From Curtobacterium sp. MCPF17_052 (GTDB taxonomy: Bacteria > Actinomycetota > Actinomycetes > Actinomycetales > Microbacteriaceae): a DNA stretch of 8,355 nucleotides. The stretch covers positions 1-8,355 of the forward strand of contig NZ_QKSD01000025.1 in the NCBI RefSeq assembly GCF_003234085.1. Reading direction: 5' to 3'. The notes beneath the pieces are model-generated. The model worked only from the letters and a program-made list of their open reading frames with translations, was not told where the DNA came from and ran no database searches. The stretch's first letter is position 1. Every line of letters begins with the position of its first letter. Positions 5,613-8,355 of this stretch are shown here, piece after piece. The position numbers were made by a program, and so were the translations under genes.

Positions 5613-6281
5613 GTGGACACCCGAGCACTCTTCGCCGCGACCGCTCAGTCGTTCGTGGACCTCGTCACCGCGCTGCCCTCCCCCGTGGCGGATCCGGCCC
5701 TCTGGTCATCCCCCGCGCTCGGGGTCTGGGACCTCCGGGCGCTCGTCGGGCACACGAACCGTGCCCTCGTGACGGTGTCGACCTACGCCGCCACCACGAT
5801 CGAGCACGACGCCGATCCGACCACGTCCACGGCCGGAACGGTCCTCGGCGACGCGGCCGAGTACCTCCAGACCGCGACCCGCACGGCGACCGACCCGGAC
5901 GAGGTCACTGCCCGCGGTGTCGCCGCCGGCGCAGCACTCGGCACCGATCCGGAGGCCGCGGTGACGGCCGCTCGCGACCAGGCCCTGGCTGTCCTCGCGG
6001 CGGTCCCGTCGGGCACCCGCATCTCGGTGGTCGGCGGTCTGCTCCTGCCGGTCGAGGAGTACCTGCGCACCCGCATCATCGAGTTGGTCGTGCACGGCGG
6101 CGACGTCGCACGCGCCGCGACGGCAGCCGGTGCTCCCGTCTCGGCCTCCCCGCCGGTGGAGGCGGTGGTCGCCGCCACCCTGCTGCTCGCCGAGGTCGGG
6201 GCGCGCCGTGGGGACGGCCCGCTGCTGCTCGCCGCCCTGACCGGTCGGGGTTCCCTGCCGGCCGCCTACTCCGTGCTCTGA
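5613..6281 (+). CDS. Mycothiol-dependent maleylpyruvate isomerase-like (DinB fold) protein
   Basis: This 222-residue cytosolic protein has the N-terminal metal-binding domain of the mycothiol-dependent maleylpyruvate isomerase family. The pattern is WDLRALVGHTNRAL (39-52) with His47, then TRIIELVVHGGDVARA (153-168) with Glu157 and His161. A His plus a later ExxxH is the zinc triad of this family, with Asp164 close by. The C-terminal part (176-222) is short and Ala/Leu-rich. Members can be true isomerases of gentisate breakdown, but most paralogues in actinobacteria have unknown mycothiol-linked or DinB-like roles, and no gentisate genes are nearby, so I do not assign the reaction. The GTG start follows CAGGAT by six bases. 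The last 16 bases overlap the convergent quinone reductase gene. Confidence 0.82.
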   Translation: MDTRALFAATAQSFVDLVTALPSPVADPALWSSPALGVWDLRALVGHTNRALVTVSTYAATTIEHDADPTTSTAGTVLGDAAEYLQTATRTATDPDEVTARGVAAGAALGTDPEAAVTAARDQALAVLAAVPSGTRISVVGGLLLPVEEYLRTRIIELVVHGGDVARAATAAGAPVSASPPVEAVVAATLLLAEVGARRGDGPLLLAALTGRGSLPAAYSVL

Positions 6282-6892
6282 GCGTCGGCACCGACGACGA
6301 CCGCAGCACCGGCGACGGCCCGCGCGATCCGATCGACGGCGTCGTCGACGACGGCTCGGCGGGCCACGTCGTCGTCCTGTTCGGACTCGTACACGAACAC
6401 CGTCGCTCCACGGACCGCCCCGCAGTAGTCGACGATCCCGTGCTCGATCTGCGTCCGGATCGCCTGCTCGTAGCCGTGCCGCTCGTACGTCCCGGCAGCG
6501 TCACCGGCGACCGGCAGCAGGTGCACGGTGAGCCGCCCGAGGTTCCGGCGCGTCCCACCTGCCGGGTCGACGTCGAACGCCCAACCGTCGACGAAGACGC
6601 GGTCGACCCAGCCCTTCAGGAGCGCCGGCATCGACCACCAGTAGACGGGGAACACCAGCACGAGGTGGTCGCTGGCGTCGAGGCGCTGCTGCTCGCGGAC
6701 GACGTCGTCGGGAAGCGCACCGGTGCCCCGGTAGGCGTCCCGGTCCGCCGGACGGAACCGCGGGTCGAACCCCTCGGCAGCGAGGTCGACCAGCTCGACC
6801 TCGCCGGGGTGCAGGGCGTCCTGCAGCTGTCGGGCGATGCCCGCGGTGAGCGAGTCCGGATCGGGGTGGGCGGTGACGATGAGGGTCTGCAC
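6266..6892 (-). CDS. NAD(P)H dehydrogenase (quinone), flavodoxin-2 fold
   Basis: This 208-residue flavoprotein probably passes electrons from NAD(P)H to quinones or similar acceptors in two-electron steps, a detoxifying role. Residues 1-17, MQTLIVTAHPDPDSLTA, hold the first beta strand and the flavin phosphate-binding loop of the PF02525 type. LVFPVYWWSMPALLKGWVDRVF (79-100) is the family's signature around the flavin and active site. HLLPVAGDAAGTYERHGYEQ (124-143) matches the later conserved loop. It is closer to the KefF/YwrO/MdaB group than to azoreductases. The GTG start gives the expected strand immediately. Its 3' end overlaps the maleylpyruvate isomerase-like gene antisense, and it diverges from the SRAP gene across 66 bp with a perfect 10-bp palindrome (6927-6936). 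Confidence 0.87.
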   Translation of the reverse strand: MQTLIVTAHPDPDSLTAGIARQLQDALHPGEVELVDLAAEGFDPRFRPADRDAYRGTGALPDDVVREQQRLDASDHLVLVFPVYWWSMPALLKGWVDRVFVDGWAFDVDPAGGTRRNLGRLTVHLLPVAGDAAGTYERHGYEQAIRTQIEHGIVDYCGAVRGATVFVYESEQDDDVARRAVVDDAVDRIARAVAGAAVVVGADAQSTE

Positions 6893-6926
6893 GGCCGTCA
6901 GTCAAGCGGACCAGGCTGAGCCCGTA

Positions 6927-6936
6927 CCGACGTCGG
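6927..6936. promoter_or_regulatory. 10-bp palindrome between divergent quinone reductase and SRAP genes
   Basis: CCGACGTCGG is perfectly self-complementary and lies near the middle of the 66-bp divergent spacer. It may be an operator, but short GC-rich palindromes arise easily by chance here. Confidence 0.25.
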
Positions 6937-6946
6937 CGGCTCCGTG

Positions 6947-6952
6947 CACACT
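6947..6952 (+). promoter_or_regulatory. Putative -10 hexamer for the leaderless SRAP gene
   Basis: CACACT ends six bases before the ATG, keeping A at the second and T at the sixth position. No ribosome binding site lies between. Weak alone, it gains support from the same spacing at other genes in this window. Confidence 0.35.
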
Positions 6953-6958
6953 GGTCGC

Positions 6959-7690
6959 ATGTGTGGCCGCTTCGTCGTCTCCGACACCACCGCTGACCTG
7001 CTCCCCGAACTCGTCGGCGAACTTGCCGCGCGCACCGAGCACGTCGACGAGGACACGGGCGAGGTCCACGCCGGCCTCGCGCCGAGCTGGAACGTCGCGC
7101 CGACCGACCCCGTGTACGCGGTCCGGCAGCGGCACGGGCATCGCGAACTCCCCCAGATCAGCTGGGGCTTCGTGCCGAGCTGGGCGAAGGACTTCCAGAA
7201 GCAGCGACCGAAGCCGATCAACGCGCGCATCGAGACCGTGGCGACGAGCGGCATGTTCAAGCGTGCGTTCGCGACCAACCGGTGCATCGTCCCCGCCCAG
7301 GGCTACTACGAGTGGGTGGTCCGCGAGGACGGCAAGGAGCCGCACTTCGTCCACGAGCCCGGCGGCGCGCTCGCGATGGCCGGTGTCGTCAGCGCCTGGC
7401 CCGACCCCACGAAGCCCGAGGACGACCCGGACAAGTGGCGGCTGTCGCTCGCGATCATCACCCGTGACGCCCATGTCGCTCCGGGCGAGGTGCACGATCG
7501 GATGCCGGCGTTCCTCACGCCCGACGGGTACGACGCCTGGCTCGGCGACGGCGCCGGTACGGGCGACCTGCTCGCCCTGCTCGACCGGGAGTCGCTCGAG
7601 GTCGCGGCGGGCCTCGAGCAGTACGAGGTCGCCCGGACGGTCAACAGCGTGCGGAACGACGGGCCGCACCTCATCGAGCCGCTGTTCTGA
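6959..7690 (+). CDS. SRAP (HMCES/YedK-type) abasic-site processing protein
   Basis: SRAP proteins covalently trap abasic sites in single-stranded DNA through Cys2, forming a thiazolidine link that shields the lesion. All key residues are present in this 243-residue protein: Cys2 at the extreme N-terminus (MCGRF), Asn45 in PSWNVAPT, INAR (87-90) with Asn88 and Arg90, Glu92, the catalytic Glu118 in GYYEW (115-119), and His179 in HDRMP (179-183). The ATG at 6959 is chosen over an in-frame GTG at 6944 because the mechanism requires Cys at position 2 once the initiator Met is removed. Length is normal. No SOS-type box or DNA-repair partner is visible beside it. It converges on a TetR gene with 33 bp between stops. 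Confidence 0.95.
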   Translation: MCGRFVVSDTTADLLPELVGELAARTEHVDEDTGEVHAGLAPSWNVAPTDPVYAVRQRHGHRELPQISWGFVPSWAKDFQKQRPKPINARIETVATSGMFKRAFATNRCIVPAQGYYEWVVREDGKEPHFVHEPGGALAMAGVVSAWPDPTKPEDDPDKWRLSLAIITRDAHVAPGEVHDRMPAFLTPDGYDAWLGDGAGTGDLLALLDRESLEVAAGLEQYEVARTVNSVRNDGPHLIEPLF

Positions 7691-7723
7691 TCGCCCGGCC
7701 CTTCCCGAGGATCGAGCCCGCCG

Positions 7724-8281
7724 TCACCGCGTCGTGAGACCGCTGAGGTAGGCGGTGAGCACGCGACGGGAGTCGACCGGGCCGACGTGCGCGATGCGGT
7801 AGAGCAGGAGCGCGTCGACCAGGCCGACGAAGTCGACCGCGGCCGCAGAGACGTCGGGTACCCCCAACGCATCGAGCACCTGCTCTGCGGTGGCGATGAG
7901 TGCGGCTCGGACCGGGTCCGCCGCCGTCAGGGGCGTCCGGAGCAGATCGTCCGGCCGGAGTTCCGCGAGCAACGCGAGCCGCGCCGCCTGGGCATCGTGC
8001 TCTCGCGCCAGCGTCTCGAGGAACGCCTCCGCGATGCCGGTCGCGGCCTCGACGTCGAGGACGGGAGGCACGGCCACGGCTTGGAGCGCGGTCGCGAGCC
8101 GTTCGGAGATCCGAGCGACCACGAGGGCCGTGAGATCGTTCCGGCTGCGCGCGTAGTACGAGGTCGATCCTGCGGGGACACCGGCCTCGGCGTCGACCGC
8201 CCGGTGCGTCAGCGCGCGCAGGCCGTCACGGGCGACCAGCCGGAGACCGGCGTCTGCCAGGGACTTCCGCCGCTCGGACAC
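7724..8281 (-). CDS. TetR-family transcriptional regulator
   Basis: From the GTG at 8279-8281 this is a 185-residue one-component regulator. The helix-turn-helix is at about 12-50: LRLVARDGLRALTHRAVDAEAGVPAGSTSYYARSRNDL, with recognition helix PAGSTSYYARS. The remaining helical domain (about 55-185) should bind a small ligand and dimerise. An upstream in-frame start would add 17 residues rich in Cys, Tyr and Arg and would run through the palindrome, so I choose the start just before SERRKSL, which also sits six bases after TACGAT. The gene diverges from a gene cut by the window end, with a perfect 16-bp palindrome between them that it probably binds. The ligand is unknown. Confidence 0.85.
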   Translation of the reverse strand: MSERRKSLADAGLRLVARDGLRALTHRAVDAEAGVPAGSTSYYARSRNDLTALVVARISERLATALQAVAVPPVLDVEAATGIAEAFLETLAREHDAQAARLALLAELRPDDLLRTPLTAADPVRAALIATAEQVLDALGVPDVSAAAVDFVGLVDALLLYRIAHVGPVDSRRVLTAYLSGLTTR

Positions 8282-8287
8282 CCGTTG

Positions 8288-8293
8288 ATCGTA
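8288..8293 (-). promoter_or_regulatory. Putative -10 hexamer for the leaderless second tetR gene
   Basis: On the minus strand TACGAT fits TAnnnT and ends six bases before the chosen GTG start. This supports both the start choice and leaderless expression. Confidence 0.5.
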
Positions 8294-8298
8294 GTATC

Positions 8299-8314
8299 CT
8301 CTACATCTGTAGAG
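8299..8314. promoter_or_regulatory. Perfect 16-bp palindromic operator between divergent tetR and partial gene
   Basis: CTCTACA-TC-TGTAGAG has perfect 7-bp arms, the usual size of a TetR operator. It lies about 5 bp upstream of the tetR -10 and overlaps the region where the rightward gene should start transcription; TATCCT at 8295-8300 is a possible rightward -10. Control of both genes by the adjacent TetR protein is inferred. Confidence 0.75.
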
Positions 8315-8330
8315 ACACGAGGGGGACGGC

Positions 8331-8355
8331 ATGCGAGTTGCAGTGGCTGTCTCTT
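8331..8355 (+). CDS. Start of a rightward gene cut by the window end
   Basis: Eight codons are visible, encoding MRVAVAVS, after GAGGGGG (8319-8325), a good ribosome binding site five bases before ATG. The hydrophobic beta-strand-like start would suit a Rossmann-type or flavin enzyme, but eight residues cannot identify it. Its position opposite tetR across a palindrome makes it the likely target of that repressor. Confidence 0.6.

Noticed and set aside
5613..6892. Gentisate/maleylpyruvate degradation cluster
   Set aside because: Only an isomerase-like protein is present; no gentisate dioxygenase or fumarylpyruvate hydrolase lies nearby, and the adjacent quinone reductase is on the opposite strand.
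6944..6958. Upstream GTG start for the SRAP protein
   Set aside because: It would place MHTGR ahead of the catalytic cysteine, which must be exposed at the N-terminus after Met removal.
8282..8332. Upstream start for the second TetR regulator
   Set aside because: The added residues are unlike a TetR N-terminus and would be encoded by the palindrome and promoter.

Overview
The window is high-GC DNA (roughly 70% by eye) from an actinobacterium. Three things support this: a near-consensus DtxR/IdeR iron box, a protein of the mycothiol-dependent maleylpyruvate isomerase type, and several genes whose start codon follows a -10-like hexamer by six or seven bases with no Shine-Dalgarno sequence (leaderless expression). 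Gene content and style would fit Microbacteriaceae such as Curtobacterium, but this is inference. All genes look chromosomal. I see no rRNA, tRNA, CRISPR array, transposase or phage gene.

Layout. Left (1-1964): an iron-siderophore binding lipoprotein on the minus strand, under an iron box, divergent from shikimate dehydrogenase (aroE). Middle-left (1965-3292): a small SEC-C/YchJ-family protein bracketed by two copies of a striking intergenic element, each with three direct and three inverted copies of a 9-bp core at an exact 19-bp period. Next comes an organic hydroperoxide resistance gene (ohr) with an apparent 1-bp deletion between its two catalytic cysteines, then a spacer with three 17-bp repeats. 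Middle (3293-4749): a TetR/WHG regulator divergent from a short-chain dehydrogenase; the 83-bp spacer holds a consensus promoter covered by two operator-like inverted repeats 27 bp apart. Middle-right (4750-6892): a four-helix membrane protein of unknown function, three 16-bp tandem repeats, the maleylpyruvate isomerase-like protein, and a convergent, slightly overlapping flavodoxin-fold NAD(P)H quinone reductase. Right (6893-8355): an SRAP/HMCES-type abasic-site protein, a convergent second TetR regulator, a perfect 16-bp palindrome and the first eight codons of a divergent gene cut by the window end.

How they fit together. No long operon is visible; most genes look singly transcribed from their own promoters. 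A loose common theme is iron, redox and stress handling (siderophore uptake, Ohr, quinone reductase, mycothiol-type enzyme, SRAP), with two local TetR circuits. I found no convincing new multi-gene system. The most unusual signal is the phased 3+3 repeat element flanking the ychJ-like gene; the most consequential for annotation is the broken ohr.
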